A stretch of 64,000 nucleotides of DNA, taken from the NCBI RefSeq assembly GCF_935822925.1, contig NZ_CAKXZS010000034.1, positions 297,759 through 361,758 of the forward strand, in the 5' to 3' direction. The notes below the pieces were generated by a model that was given only the letters and a program-made list of their open reading frames with translations, did no database searches and was not told where the DNA came from. The first letter of the stretch is position 1; every line of letters begins with the position of its first letter. Shown here piece by piece: positions 10,654 to 19,260 of this stretch. Origin of the DNA: Mesorhizobium ventifaucium (lineage in GTDB: Bacteria > Pseudomonadota > Alphaproteobacteria > Rhizobiales > Rhizobiaceae). The position numbers were made by a program, and so were the translations under genes.

Positions 10654-11331
10654 TCAGTCCTTCTCGAAGATGCGCGTCTTGGCGACCACTCCGGCGATGG
10701 CGCCGCCGATCAGCGGTGCGACGATGAACAGCCAGAGCTGGCCGATCGCCGCACTTCCCGAAAACAGCGCCGGGCCGATCGAGCGGGCCGGATTGAGCGA
10801 CGTGCCGGTCACCGGAATGATGGCGAAATGCAGTCCCGTCAGCGTCAGGCCGATGACGAGGCCGGCAAAGGCCGTCGCGTGGCTAACGCTGGTGACGCCG
10901 AGGATCACCGTGACGAAGGTGAAGGTTCCGATCAACTCCCACAGGAACGCCGAGCTGACACCCCACTTTGTCGCATCCCAGCCATTGGCGCCGAAGCCGC
11001 CGGTGTGGCCGCCGACCTGTCCGGAGACGATGATCCACAGCGCCAGCGACGCAATGATGGCGCCGATGGTCTGTGCGATCCAGTACGGGATGACGTCCTT
11101 GGCCTGCATCCGGCCGGCAAGGAAGACGCCGAGCGTCACCGCCGGGTTGAGATGCGCGCCCGAGATCGGGCCGATCGCATAGGCCGCCGCGATCAGGCCG
11201 ATGCCGAATGCCAGTCCGATGCCTTCCTGGCCGAGCGGCAGCGCGCCGCCGAAGCCGCCCGTCACCACCGAAGCCGTGCCGATGAACACCAGTAGAAATG
11301 TGCCTAGAACTTCCGCCAGATAAGTCTTCAT
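10654..11331 (-). CDS. aqpZ: AqpZ, aquaporin
   Basis: The 225-residue membrane protein carries the two NPA boxes of the MIP family (GAHLNPAVTLG near residue 58 and GTSLNPARSIGPAL near 175) and six hydrophobic segments. The residues around the boxes fit a water-specific aquaporin, as in AqpZ, better than a glycerol facilitator, which usually shows NPA followed by NPARD. It starts with MKTYLAEVLGTFLLVF and ends 20 bases from the terminator shared with katG. It is monocistronic. Confidence 0.95.
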   Translation of the reverse strand: MKTYLAEVLGTFLLVFIGTASVVTGGFGGALPLGQEGIGLAFGIGLIAAAYAIGPISGAHLNPAVTLGVFLAGRMQAKDVIPYWIAQTIGAIIASLALWIIVSGQVGGHTGGFGANGWDATKWGVSSAFLWELIGTFTFVTVILGVTSVSHATAFAGLVIGLTLTGLHFAIIPVTGTSLNPARSIGPALFSGSAAIGQLWLFIVAPLIGGAIAGVVAKTRIFEKD

Positions 11332-11623
11332 CGCCCTCTCCTTGTAATTTCCCGTAGATTCGCTTGCAGTTCTTGGCGAATCACGCAGCGGAAGACTATC
11401 GCAACTTCAAAAGTTTGAAAGCATAGCAATGCGAGGGTCGCCGATGCCAACAGAGCTGCGTTCGATCTGGCATTCTCACGGGGGTGAGGGTGAGGGCGGC
11501 ACAAGCCTGAAGCGAGTGCTCTCTGCCTCTAAGATTTCTCTAGGACTCTCACCGCTTGTGCGCGCCGGCCGCGCGCTTTAGAGCAGGACCCCGGAATTGA
11601 TTTGCTGAGTAACGGATACCAAG
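11332..11623. other. Intergenic region between divergent aqpZ and rsmB
   Basis: This gap holds both promoters. A short purine-rich run near 11478-11500 is the only visible feature; no gene or clear operator is seen. Confidence 0.5.
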
Positions 11624-12913
11624 ATGCGACTGGGCGGACGGCTGGCAGCGGCCATCGAAGTGCTGGAAGATATCGGCCGGCGGCACCGGCCGGTGGCCGA
11701 TGCGCTGAAGGATTGGGGCCTGTCGCACCGCTTCGCCGGCGGCGGCGATCGCGCCGCGATCGGCAACATTGTCTACGACGCGCTGCGCCGAAAGCGCTCG
11801 GCCGGCTGGCTGTTGGGCGAAGATGCGCCGCGCGCCATCGGTTTTGGCGCGCTGCTGCTTGAATGGAACCAGACGGCGCAGTCGCTGAATGAAGCGCTCT
11901 ACGGTGACAAGTTTGCGCCGCCGCCGTTGAACGAAGATGAACTGAAGGCCATCGCTGACCGCCGGGTCGACGATGCCCCGCCGGCGGTGCGGGCCGATAT
12001 TCCGGATTGGTGCGAACCGCTTTTCGAGCAGGCCTTCGGCGCCAGCTGGGTCGACGAAGGTGCGGCGCTGGCGACCCGCCCGCCGCTGGACCTCAGGGTC
12101 AACACGCTGAAGGCCGATCGCAACAAGGTGCTCGCCGAACTGGCCGAGACCGGCGCCAGGGCTGCACGAATTGCGCCGCACGGCATCCGCATCCCGCCGA
12201 TCGCGGGCGACGGCAGGCACCCGAACGTGCAGGCCGAACCGGCTTTCCAGAAAGGCTGGTTCGAGGTTCAGGACGAAGGCTCGCAGATCGCCGCCACGCT
12301 GGCTGGCGCCGAGGCCGGGATGCAGGTCCTCGACTTTTGCGCAGGAGCCGGCGGCAAGACGCTGGCCCTGTCGGCGGCGATGGACAATCGCGGCCAGGTG
12401 TTTGCCCATGATGCCGAAAAGGCGCGGCTGGCGCCGATCTTCGACCGCATCCGCCGCTCCGAAAACCGCAACGTGCAAATCGTCACCAAGCCGGCGGAAC
12501 TCAGCGCCCTCTCTGGCCACATGGAAATCGTCCTGGTCGACGCGCCCTGCACCGGCAGCGGCACCTGGCGGCGCCGGCCCGATGCCAAATGGCGGCTGAC
12601 GCAGAAGCAGCTCGATGCACGCAAGGGCGAGCAATCGGCGATCCTCGATGCCGCCAAAGCCTTCGTCAAACCCGGCGGGCTGCTGGTCTACATCACCTGC
12701 TCGGTGTTCGACGAGGAGAATGGCGAGCAGGTCGCTGCCTTCCGGGAGCGTAACAGCGGCTTTGTCCCGATTGATCATCGCCGGCTCTGGGACAGCCGCT
12801 TTCCCGGCCACGAGGCGGCCGCGCGTGTCGGCGCCGCAGGCGGCATTTCGCTGTCGCCGGCGCTGAGCGGTACCGACGGGTTTTATGTCTGTGCGCTGCG
12901 CAAGGGCGGCTGA
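11624..12913 (+). CDS. rsmB: RsmB/NOL1-family rRNA (cytosine-5) methyltransferase
   Basis: The 429-residue protein has an N-terminal NusB-like helical part and a C-terminal SAM-dependent methyltransferase. The SAM motif VLDFCAGAGGKTLAL is near residue 225. Motif IV, DAPCTGSGTWRRRPDAKWR, and motif VI, YITCSVFDEENGEQV, supply the two catalytic cysteines (PCTG and TCS) of RNA m5C methyltransferases. In bacteria RsmB methylates C967 of 16S rRNA; orthology to RsmB rather than another RsmF-type enzyme is likely but inferred. It stands ahead of the thioesterase and nucleosidase genes on the same strand. Confidence 0.88.
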   Translation: MRLGGRLAAAIEVLEDIGRRHRPVADALKDWGLSHRFAGGGDRAAIGNIVYDALRRKRSAGWLLGEDAPRAIGFGALLLEWNQTAQSLNEALYGDKFAPPPLNEDELKAIADRRVDDAPPAVRADIPDWCEPLFEQAFGASWVDEGAALATRPPLDLRVNTLKADRNKVLAELAETGARAARIAPHGIRIPPIAGDGRHPNVQAEPAFQKGWFEVQDEGSQIAATLAGAEAGMQVLDFCAGAGGKTLALSAAMDNRGQVFAHDAEKARLAPIFDRIRRSENRNVQIVTKPAELSALSGHMEIVLVDAPCTGSGTWRRRPDAKWRLTQKQLDARKGEQSAILDAAKAFVKPGGLLVYITCSVFDEENGEQVAAFRERNSGFVPIDHRRLWDSRFPGHEAAARVGAAGGISLSPALSGTDGFYVCALRKGG

Positions 12914-12931
12914 ACATACCCGGCGAGCTTG

Positions 12932-12950
12932 ATTGCTGCAGTGCAGCAAT
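12932..12950. promoter_or_regulatory. Perfect palindrome matching a PhaR-type site (CTGC-N3-GCAG)
   Basis: ATTGCTGCAGTGCAGCAAT is a perfect inverted repeat (9-bp arms, one central base) containing CTGC-AGT-GCAG, 60 bp before the thioesterase start. CTGC-N3-GCAG is the known operator of the polyhydroxybutyrate regulator PhaR. It could instead be an rsmB transcript-end hairpin, although no T-run follows. Confidence 0.4.
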
Positions 12951-13010
12951 AGCGATTGCCTGTCGCTCATGCCTCTGCAATAAGCTTTTCTGACAGGAGC
13001 GTGACAAGCC

Positions 13011-13469
13011 ATGGCAGCAGAGATCGTACCCGCCCCCAACTATGAGGATCGCGTCAGGGCTTCCTTCGCGCGCCAGAACGCCATGACGACCATCGGCGCC
13101 GAGTTGACGCTGGTGACGCCGGGCATCATCGAGATCGAGATGCCGTATTCGGTGGCGCTGACCCAGCAGCATGGCTTTCTCCATGCCGGCGTCATTTCGA
13201 CGGCGCTGGACTCGGCCTGCGGCTATGCCGCGTTCTCGCTGATGCCGGAAAGCTCCAGTGTCCTGACCATCGAGTTCAAGGTCAATCTGCTGGCGCCGGG
13301 CCGGGGCGAGCGCTTCCTGTTCCGCGGCTCGGTGACGAAGCCCGGCCGCACCATCATCGTCGCCGACGGCCAGGCCTATGCCTTCGCTGTCGACGGCGAG
13401 GCCAAGCTGATCGCCACGATGACCGGAACGATGATGACGGTGGTCGGTCGCGATGGCATCGAAGGCTGA
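13011..13469 (+). CDS. PaaI-family hotdog thioesterase
   Basis: This 152-residue single-domain protein has the hotdog signature HGFLHAGVISTALDSACGYAAF (residues about 57-78), where HGG/HAG and the acidic residue of the following helix form the acyl-CoA thioesterase site. FKVNLLAPGRGERFLFRG matches the second conserved strand block. Proteins of this group hydrolyse aromatic or short acyl-CoA; the substrate is not readable. The start has GACAGGAGCGTG upstream. It is followed closely by the nucleosidase gene, so the two may be co-transcribed. Confidence 0.85.
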   Translation: MAAEIVPAPNYEDRVRASFARQNAMTTIGAELTLVTPGIIEIEMPYSVALTQQHGFLHAGVISTALDSACGYAAFSLMPESSSVLTIEFKVNLLAPGRGERFLFRGSVTKPGRTIIVADGQAYAFAVDGEAKLIATMTGTMMTVVGRDGIEG

Positions 13470-13473
13470 TCCG

Positions 13474-14139
13474 ATGCGCAAGGCCGTCAGAATTGCCGGC
13501 AGGGACGTCCTCTTCGTGATGGCGGCGCAGGCCGAATACGGGCCGCATCTGCAGCGGCTGTTCACGCCTGTAATGACAGGGGTGGGGCCGGTCGAGGCCG
13601 GCGTCAGACTGGGCGCCGAACTGTCATGGCTCAAATCTGAAAAGGCGCTGCCGGATCTCGTCGTGTCGCTCGGCTCGGCCGGCAGTCGGACACTGGAACA
13701 GACGCAAATCTACCAGGCCGTTTCGGTTGCCTACCGCGACATCGACGCCTCGCCTTTGGGTTTCGAGAAGGGCGCGACGCCGTTTCTCAACCTGCCGGTG
13801 ACCGTGCCGCTGCCGTTCAGGATTCCAGGCATAAACGAGGCGACGCTGTCGACCGGCGCGGCGATCATCTCCGGCAGCGCCTATGATGCAATTGGCGAGG
13901 ACATGGTCGATATGGAGACTTTTGCCTGCCTGCGAGCCTGCCAATTGTTTGGCGTGCCGCTCGTCGGCCTGCGCGGTATTTCCGACGGGGCTGCCGATCT
14001 CAGGCATGTCGGCGACTGGAAGGAGTATCTCCATGTCATCGACGAGAAGCTGGCGGATGCGGTGACGCGGCTCGAACAGGCGATCGGGACAGGCGTCCTG
14101 GAACTCGGACCATCGCATGAAGACGCGGAATCGGATTGA
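13474..14139 (+). CDS. mtnN: 5'-methylthioadenosine/S-adenosylhomocysteine nucleosidase-like protein
   Basis: The protein (221 residues from this start) belongs to the purine/uridine phosphorylase fold. It opens with VLFVMAAQAEYGPHL, has the glycine turn MTGVGPVEAGV, and near the end DMVDMETFACLRACQLFGVPLVGLRGISDGA, the ME(T/S)-F and R-x-I-S-D motifs of MTA/SAH nucleosidases. These enzymes split methylthioadenosine or S-adenosylhomocysteine to recycle the products of methylation. An earlier in-frame ATG at 13453 overlaps the thioesterase. The start at 13474 is preferred because GAAGG precedes it and the reading begins four bases after the thioesterase stop. Confidence 0.85.
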   Translation: MRKAVRIAGRDVLFVMAAQAEYGPHLQRLFTPVMTGVGPVEAGVRLGAELSWLKSEKALPDLVVSLGSAGSRTLEQTQIYQAVSVAYRDIDASPLGFEKGATPFLNLPVTVPLPFRIPGINEATLSTGAAIISGSAYDAIGEDMVDMETFACLRACQLFGVPLVGLRGISDGAADLRHVGDWKEYLHVIDEKLADAVTRLEQAIGTGVLELGPSHEDAESD

Positions 14140-14195
14140 GACAGACGTCCTCGCAACCCATTGCGCCGACTCGTTTCTTTCTCTAAACGCTCGCC

Positions 14196-15758
14196 ATGAA
14201 GATAGCCAATCATCCCGACACCGTCCTGATTGTCGATTTCGGCAGCCAGTTCACGCAGCTCATCGCCAGGCGTATCCGCGAGGCCGGCGTCTTTTCCGAG
14301 ATCGTGCCGTTCCAGTCGGCCGAAGCCGCGTTCAGGCGCATCAATCCGAAGGCGGTGATCCTCTCCGGCGGCCCGGCCTCGACCGGCGACATCGGCAGCC
14401 CGCGCGCGCCGCAGATCGTCTTCGACGCCGGCGTGCCGGTGCTCGGCATCTGCTACGGCCAGATGGCCATGTGTGTGCAGATGGGCGGCATCGCCGAAAG
14501 CTCCGACCATCGCGAATTCGGCCGCGCCTTCGTCGAGATCCAGAAGGACAGCCCGCTGTTCGAGGGCCTGTGGGCGCCCGGCCAGCGCCACCAGGTGTGG
14601 ATGAGCCATGGCGACCGCGTCATCTCCCTGCCCAAGGGATTTGAGGTGTTCGGCAAATCGGAAGGCTCGCCCTTCGCCATCTTCGGCAATGTCGAGCGCA
14701 AGATGTACGGCATCATGTTCCACCCCGAAGTGGTGCACACGCCGGACGGCGCCCGGCTGCTGCAAAACTTCGTCCACAAGATCGCCGGCATCGAGGGCGA
14801 CTGGACGATGCGCGCCTACCGCGAGCACGCCGTCGAGACGATCCGCAAGCAGGTCGGCAAGGGCAAGGTCATCTGCGCGCTTTCGGGTGGCGTCGATTCC
14901 TCGGTCGCCGCACTGCTGATCCACGAGGCGGTCGGCGACCAGCTCACCTGCATCCTTGTCGACCATGGGCTGATGCGCAAGGACGAGGCATCAGGCGTGG
15001 TGGAGATGTTTCGCCAGCACTACAATCTGCCGCTCATCCTGGTCGACGCCTCGGACCGCTTTATTGGCGCGCTCGAGGGCGAGTCGGACCCGGAAAAGAA
15101 GCGCAAGACCATCGGCCGGCTGTTCATCGAGGTGTTCGAGGAAGAGGCCGAGAAGCTCGGCGGCGCCGATTTCCTGGCGCAGGGCACGCTCTATCCCGAC
15201 GTCATCGAAAGCGTCTCCTTCACCGGCGGCCCGTCGGTGACGATCAAGTCGCACCACAATGTCGGCGGCCTGCCCGAGCGCATGAACATGCAGCTGGTCG
15301 AGCCGCTGCGCGAACTTTTCAAGGACGAGGTCAGGGTGCTCGGCAAGGAGCTCGGCCTGCCCGACAGCTTCATCGGCCGGCACCCGTTTCCCGGACCCGG
15401 TCTTGCCATCCGCTGCCCGGGCGGCATCACCCGCGAAAAGCTGGAGATCCTGCGCGAGGCCGATGCCATCTATCTCGACGAGATCCGCAAGGCCGGCCTC
15501 TACGACGCCATCTGGCAGGCCTTTGCCGTGCTGCTGCCGGTGCAGACCGTCGGCGTGATGGGCGACGGCCGCACCTATGAATTCGTCTGCGCGCTGCGCG
15601 CCGTCACCTCGGTCGACGGCATGACGGCGGATTTCTACCACTACGACATGGCGTTCCTCGGCGCCGCCGCCACCCGCATCATCAACGAGGTGCGCGGCAT
15701 CAACCGCGTCGTCTACGACGTGACGAGCAAGCCGCCGGGAACAATCGAGTGGGAATAA
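14196..15758 (+). CDS. guaA: GuaA, GMP synthase (glutamine-hydrolysing)
   Basis: The 520-residue enzyme converts XMP to GMP. An N-terminal class I glutamine amidotransferase carries the nucleophile C86 in GICYGQM and the partner histidine and glutamate in FHPEVVHT. It is followed by the ATP-pyrophosphatase P-loop LSGGVDSSV (about residue 230) and the C-terminal dimerisation domain ending TSKPPGTIEWE. It is intact and full-length even though an integrase lies directly downstream, as expected when an element inserts at the 3' end and restores the coding sequence. Confidence 0.97.
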   Translation: MKIANHPDTVLIVDFGSQFTQLIARRIREAGVFSEIVPFQSAEAAFRRINPKAVILSGGPASTGDIGSPRAPQIVFDAGVPVLGICYGQMAMCVQMGGIAESSDHREFGRAFVEIQKDSPLFEGLWAPGQRHQVWMSHGDRVISLPKGFEVFGKSEGSPFAIFGNVERKMYGIMFHPEVVHTPDGARLLQNFVHKIAGIEGDWTMRAYREHAVETIRKQVGKGKVICALSGGVDSSVAALLIHEAVGDQLTCILVDHGLMRKDEASGVVEMFRQHYNLPLILVDASDRFIGALEGESDPEKKRKTIGRLFIEVFEEEAEKLGGADFLAQGTLYPDVIESVSFTGGPSVTIKSHHNVGGLPERMNMQLVEPLRELFKDEVRVLGKELGLPDSFIGRHPFPGPGLAIRCPGGITREKLEILREADAIYLDEIRKAGLYDAIWQAFAVLLPVQTVGVMGDGRTYEFVCALRAVTSVDGMTADFYHYDMAFLGAAATRIINEVRGINRVVYDVTSKPPGTIEWE

Positions 15759-15760
15759 AG
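15715..15760. other. Presumed attachment site at the guaA 3' end
   Basis: The 3' end of guaA is a known integration site (attG) of IntG-type recombinases in Mesorhizobium elements and of other islands. Here an integrase starts 315 bp past the stop. The core duplication that would mark the far end was not found by eye, so the exact crossover is unknown. Confidence 0.45.
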
Positions 15761-16073
15761 CTCGGTCGTTCGCCAGCATTTGGTGGCTATCGGCTGCATA
15801 CAGTTAACTCGTTGAATTAGAATCGTTTTACTCTCTTTGCCTATCGCTGACTATCGCCCACAAGCGGAATCATTTGGCGGTAAGCCTGACGGCATCCCTT
15901 CTCTCATCATCCTCCCTTGAAGCTAGTACCGTCACGACCTCGCTTCCTAGTACTTTAGTTAATCTTCAGGTAAGCCATTGAATTTTCGACGATATGGTCG
16001 GGCCTTGACGGTAAAATCGATGACGGTAAAATCCGGCGCTGGTATGTGGAAACGCACTTAGTTTGTCCTCGCC
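15759..16073. promoter_or_regulatory. Integrase upstream region with repeated TGACGG boxes
   Basis: No gene is seen in this 315-bp AT-richer stretch. TGACGGTAAAATC occurs twice (16006-16018 and 16021-16033, 15-bp period), with further TGACGG at 15887-15892 and its complement at 15929-15934. CTATCGC is repeated 10 bp apart at 15841 and 15851. Such repeats near an att site may be arm-type integrase or excisionase sites, or the int operator. Confidence 0.45.
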
Positions 16074-17327
16074 ATGCTCACTGACATTGCACTTAAGAAG
16101 CTGAAACCAAAAGACAAAATTTACAAGGTCGCTGATCGTGACGGTATGTACGCCACGGTGTCCCCCGCAGGACAGATCTCGTTCCGATACGACTACCGAA
16201 TGAATGGTCGGCGAGAGACAGTCACGCTGGGCCGCTATGGTGAGGGTGGCATCTCGCTAGCAGAGGCGCGCGACCGCTGCATTGCCGCTCGGAAAATGGT
16301 GGCAGCCGGACAATCGCCGGCGCATGAAAAGCAGCGTGAAAAGCGGCGCCTGTCTGCAATGGCCACCTTCGGCGATGCCGGCCGGGGCTGGTTTAAGGAG
16401 GCCAAGATGGCGGATAGCACGCGCTCAATGCGCAAGGCCATCTTCGATCGAGACATCTTGTCCATATGGGACAAAAGGCTCCTCACAGAAATAACAGCTG
16501 ACGACTTGCGGGCGCTCTGCGCAAAGGTGCGCGACCGCGGCGCGCCGGCAACAGCCATCCATGTCCGGGAGATTGTTAAGCAGATCTATGGTCATGCCAT
16601 TCTGCACGGCGGGAAGATTCCCAATCCAGCGGACGAGGTAGGGCCGGCCTCGATTGCCACGTTCGAGGCAAAAGACCGAGCATTGTCCCCCGCAGAAATC
16701 CGAATCATGCTGAACGAGTTGGAAAATGTGCCAACGTTGCCGACGATACGGCTCGGCCTAAAGCTGATCCTGCTCACGATGGTTCGAAAGGGTGAGCTGC
16801 TGGACGCGACGTGGGACGAGGTCGATTTTGAGAACGCTGTTTGGAGCATTCCCAAAGAGCGAATGAAACGGAAAAAGCCGCATAACGTCTACCTGTCCCG
16901 CCAATCCCTCGATATCCTGATTGCGCTCAAGACTTGCGCAGCGAACTCGCGATACGTGCTGCCATCTCGCTATGACGCCGACGAACCCATGTCGCGCGCC
17001 ACCTTCAATCGGGTCACCATGGCCATTGTCGACCGCGCAAAAAAACAAGTATTGCCGCTTGCGCCCTTTACAGTGCACGACCTACGGCGGACCGGCTCGA
17101 CACTCCTAAACGAGATCGGATTCAATCGCGACTGGATCGAAAAATGCCTTGCCCACGAAGACAGCCGTACCTCGCGCGGTGTTTATAACAAGGCTGAATA
17201 TGAGCCGCAGCGTCGTCATATACTGCAGGAATGGGCGGACATGGTTGAGGCATGGGCGGCGGGCAAGAAGCACACGCCCGTACTCCAGCCGGCTGCCGGG
17301 GCGGCGATCATCCTCGATCCGATTTGA
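16074..17327 (+). CDS. Tyrosine-type integrase, IntG-like (guaA-targeting)
   Basis: The 417-residue protein has the N-terminal arm-binding domain of P4-type integrases (LTDIALKKLKPKDKIYKVAD, then SFRYDYRMNGRRETVTLGRY), a core-binding SAM-like domain and a C-terminal catalytic domain. Catalytic residues are visible: the first Arg in LLTMVRKGELLDATWDEV, H-x-x-R in VHDLRRTGSTLL, and the His-containing box CLAHEDSRTSRGVYNKAEY with the nucleophile tyrosine. It lies immediately downstream of guaA. Mesorhizobium tripartite ICEs encode IntG that recombines at guaA, so this is the likely kind. Its coding sequence is less GC-rich than the genes before it. Confidence 0.92.
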   Translation: MLTDIALKKLKPKDKIYKVADRDGMYATVSPAGQISFRYDYRMNGRRETVTLGRYGEGGISLAEARDRCIAARKMVAAGQSPAHEKQREKRRLSAMATFGDAGRGWFKEAKMADSTRSMRKAIFDRDILSIWDKRLLTEITADDLRALCAKVRDRGAPATAIHVREIVKQIYGHAILHGGKIPNPADEVGPASIATFEAKDRALSPAEIRIMLNELENVPTLPTIRLGLKLILLTMVRKGELLDATWDEVDFENAVWSIPKERMKRKKPHNVYLSRQSLDILIALKTCAANSRYVLPSRYDADEPMSRATFNRVTMAIVDRAKKQVLPLAPFTVHDLRRTGSTLLNEIGFNRDWIEKCLAHEDSRTSRGVYNKAEYEPQRRHILQEWADMVEAWAAGKKHTPVLQPAAGAAIILDPI

Positions 17328-17658
17328 CAGGTCTCGTCTTTCGCGACCGCACGTCTGGACCTGGGGCAATTTCGATCGTGCCGGCAGTCGACGCGTTTCG
17401 CCTTGCCTGAACCCAGGCCTCGACCTCTGCTAGATCCCAAACAACACAGCGAGGGGTTAGATTGAAGCGTCGTGGGAACTCGCCACGTTGCTCCATCTCG
17501 TAAATGGTCGTGTCCGATAAAGGGACAATTTCTCGCAGCTGTGACCGGCGAACAGTTCGCACGACCCGACGCGACCCAATGTGTGGCAGAACCGCCAATG
17601 GGCTAGGCTGCTCAATTTTGAATTTATCCACCTCTGGAGACTGCTGCGGTTTGACCAT
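17308..17658 (-). CDS. AlpA-family regulator, possible excisionase (RDF)
   Basis: The 116-residue protein contains an AlpA/MerR-like winged helix in residues 36-92 (RRSQLREIVPLSDTTIYEMEQRGEFPRRF, then VVWDLAEVEAWVQARR), typical of phage and island regulators that activate integrase or act as recombination directionality factors. It is convergent with the integrase and the two reading frames overlap by 20 bases. The N-terminal 30 residues and the basic C-terminus are not part of the domain. An excision role is inferred from fold and position. Confidence 0.78.
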   Translation of the reverse strand: MVKPQQSPEVDKFKIEQPSPLAVLPHIGSRRVVRTVRRSQLREIVPLSDTTIYEMEQRGEFPRRFNLTPRCVVWDLAEVEAWVQARRNASTAGTIEIAPGPDVRSRKTRPVKSDRG

Positions 17659-17968
17659 TTCGTACCCGGGAGGGTTGCCTTGCTGGCCAAACTTCGCGCA
17701 ACTTTCCGGGATCGCGTACAGCCATCACTTGCGACCACATCTCCTCACCTACGAACGAGGGAAACTCAAAGGCGCGCCCCATTAGAGATAGTGTCTGGAA
17801 CGACTGGAATCGGTTGTATGCGTCAAGTTCTTGTGTGGATGCCAGCCGTTTTGCAAGGAAGAACCTGAAGCATTGGGCATGTGATCGAGTGCGGTCATGT
17901 GTCAGGCCTTGATTTGCGGCCGTTCCATATGCCGCGGGCCGGTATGGTGATGCGCGGATCAAGTCCAA
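17624..17968 (-). CDS. Hypothetical protein, doubtful
   Basis: A 114-residue frame overlaps the start of the AlpA gene by 35 bases. The middle (SHAQCFRFFLAKRLASTQEL to EFPSFVGEEMWSQVMAV) has protein-like composition, while the ends look random. No family recognised. It may be a decayed gene of the island. Confidence 0.25.
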   Translation of the reverse strand: MDLIRASPYRPAAYGTAANQGLTHDRTRSHAQCFRFFLAKRLASTQELDAYNRFQSFQTLSLMGRAFEFPSFVGEEMWSQVMAVRDPGKLREVWPARQPSRVRNGQTAAVSRGG

Positions 17969-18085
17969 ATCAGCAAAGCGACCTTGCGTGGGCTCTCAAC
18001 TTGACTCTGGTTTTCCTGACCCCGATCTGATCGATCATTTGCCCATGCAGTTCGTGCCTTCCTCACATCGCCGACGTCCCGGTCT

Positions 18086-18960
18086 CAGGTGCGTTGTTGC
18101 AAATCACGCAGGCACCGTCGCCGGATCCCGGTAGTCCTCTGTTTCGTCAGCATGGCCCAGATGCCACGCGCCATCTTGTTGGCCCAGCGCGATTGCTACC
18201 AGCATACGCGGTTTCTTCAACATCAAGCGGTCACGCCAGGGACCGTCGGACGCGCGCCTTCAAGATGCCCATCGAACCACGGCCATGGCGCCGATGATGA
18301 GCAACCGCCGAATATCGCGCTGGCCCATCTTCGATAGCTTCCCTAGTCGTTGCTTGCCGCCGCTCGGAAATCGCGACCGCACTTGAAGGCCTCCATCGGC
18401 GGCGCAAAGGTTTCAACGGCAAGGGCAGCGATAGGGCCGACACCGGGCATGGTTTGCAAGCGCCGAGATGTTGCAGCTTGCTTGGACAGCGTGTCGATCG
18501 TCTTCTTCAATGCCGCGAGCCGACTGCTCAACTGTTCGATCTGGTCAAGGAGAGCGCTGCAAATGTAGCGGACCAGATCCGGCAGGTCTGCGCTCTCGTC
18601 CTCGACGATCTCTGCCAGACGTGGCAGGTGGCCGATGCCTTGGGGAGCAACATAACCGAACTCATAGAGGTGCGCGCGCAACGCATTCACCAATTCGGTT
18701 CTCTGATCACGAACTGCTCTCTAGTGCGAAACACGATAGCCCGGGACTGCTGCTCCTTGGTCTTCGGTTCGACAAAGCGCATTGTCGGTCGTTGCGCTGC
18801 TTCGACGATCGCCTCCGCATCTGCGACGTTGTTCTTCTGCCGCTTGACGAACGGTTTGACATAGGCGGGGGCAATCAGTCTTGGCTCATGGCCAAGCCGA
18901 GCCATCTGACGGGCCCAGTAGTGGGAGCTGCCGCACGCTTCCATCGCCACGACACATGCC
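18086..18960 (-). pseudogene. IS110-family transposase, degenerate
   Basis: Pieces of one IS110/IS116/IS902 transposase lie in shifting frames on the minus strand. VVAMEACGSSHYWARQMARLG through KNNVADAEAIVEAAQRP (about 18687-18960) is the DEDD-domain part. A second frame (18343-18693) carries LLDQIEQLSSRLAALKKTID and MPGVGPIAALAVETF, the C-terminal helix-hairpin-helix domain. A third piece, KMGQRDIRRLLIIGAMAVVRWAS, leads to a stop at 18086. Several frameshifts and a missing N-terminus make it inactive. Confidence 0.85.
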
Positions 18961-18980
18961 GGTTGTCGTCCAGATCGAAG

Positions 18981-19260
18981 GATCGAGCTATCGGCTCCGC
19001 CAGCACGCCGAGCTCATGCCCGAACACCTGCGATCAAAAGCCTCCATCACGCCGCCGACGCTAAATCCACCATCGCGGCCGCGCGGCCGGCCACCGAAAA
19101 ATGGACACCCCTCCGCGATAGCCTGAGCGGCGAAACTGGGAGAATTTTACTTCGGCACTTTTGGGGAAAATTCAAGCGGCATTGACACGATACTCACTGG
19201 CGAGCCGCAAAAGGTCGCTAGCTTTGGCATTTTCTCCTGGGTACGATGCATCCATGGTCG
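18981..19260. other. IS-like scrap between the IS110 remnant and the nuclease gene
   Basis: No gene is seen. The segment near 19080-19190 has the look of an insertion-sequence end, but no inverted repeat pair could be matched. Confidence 0.3.
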
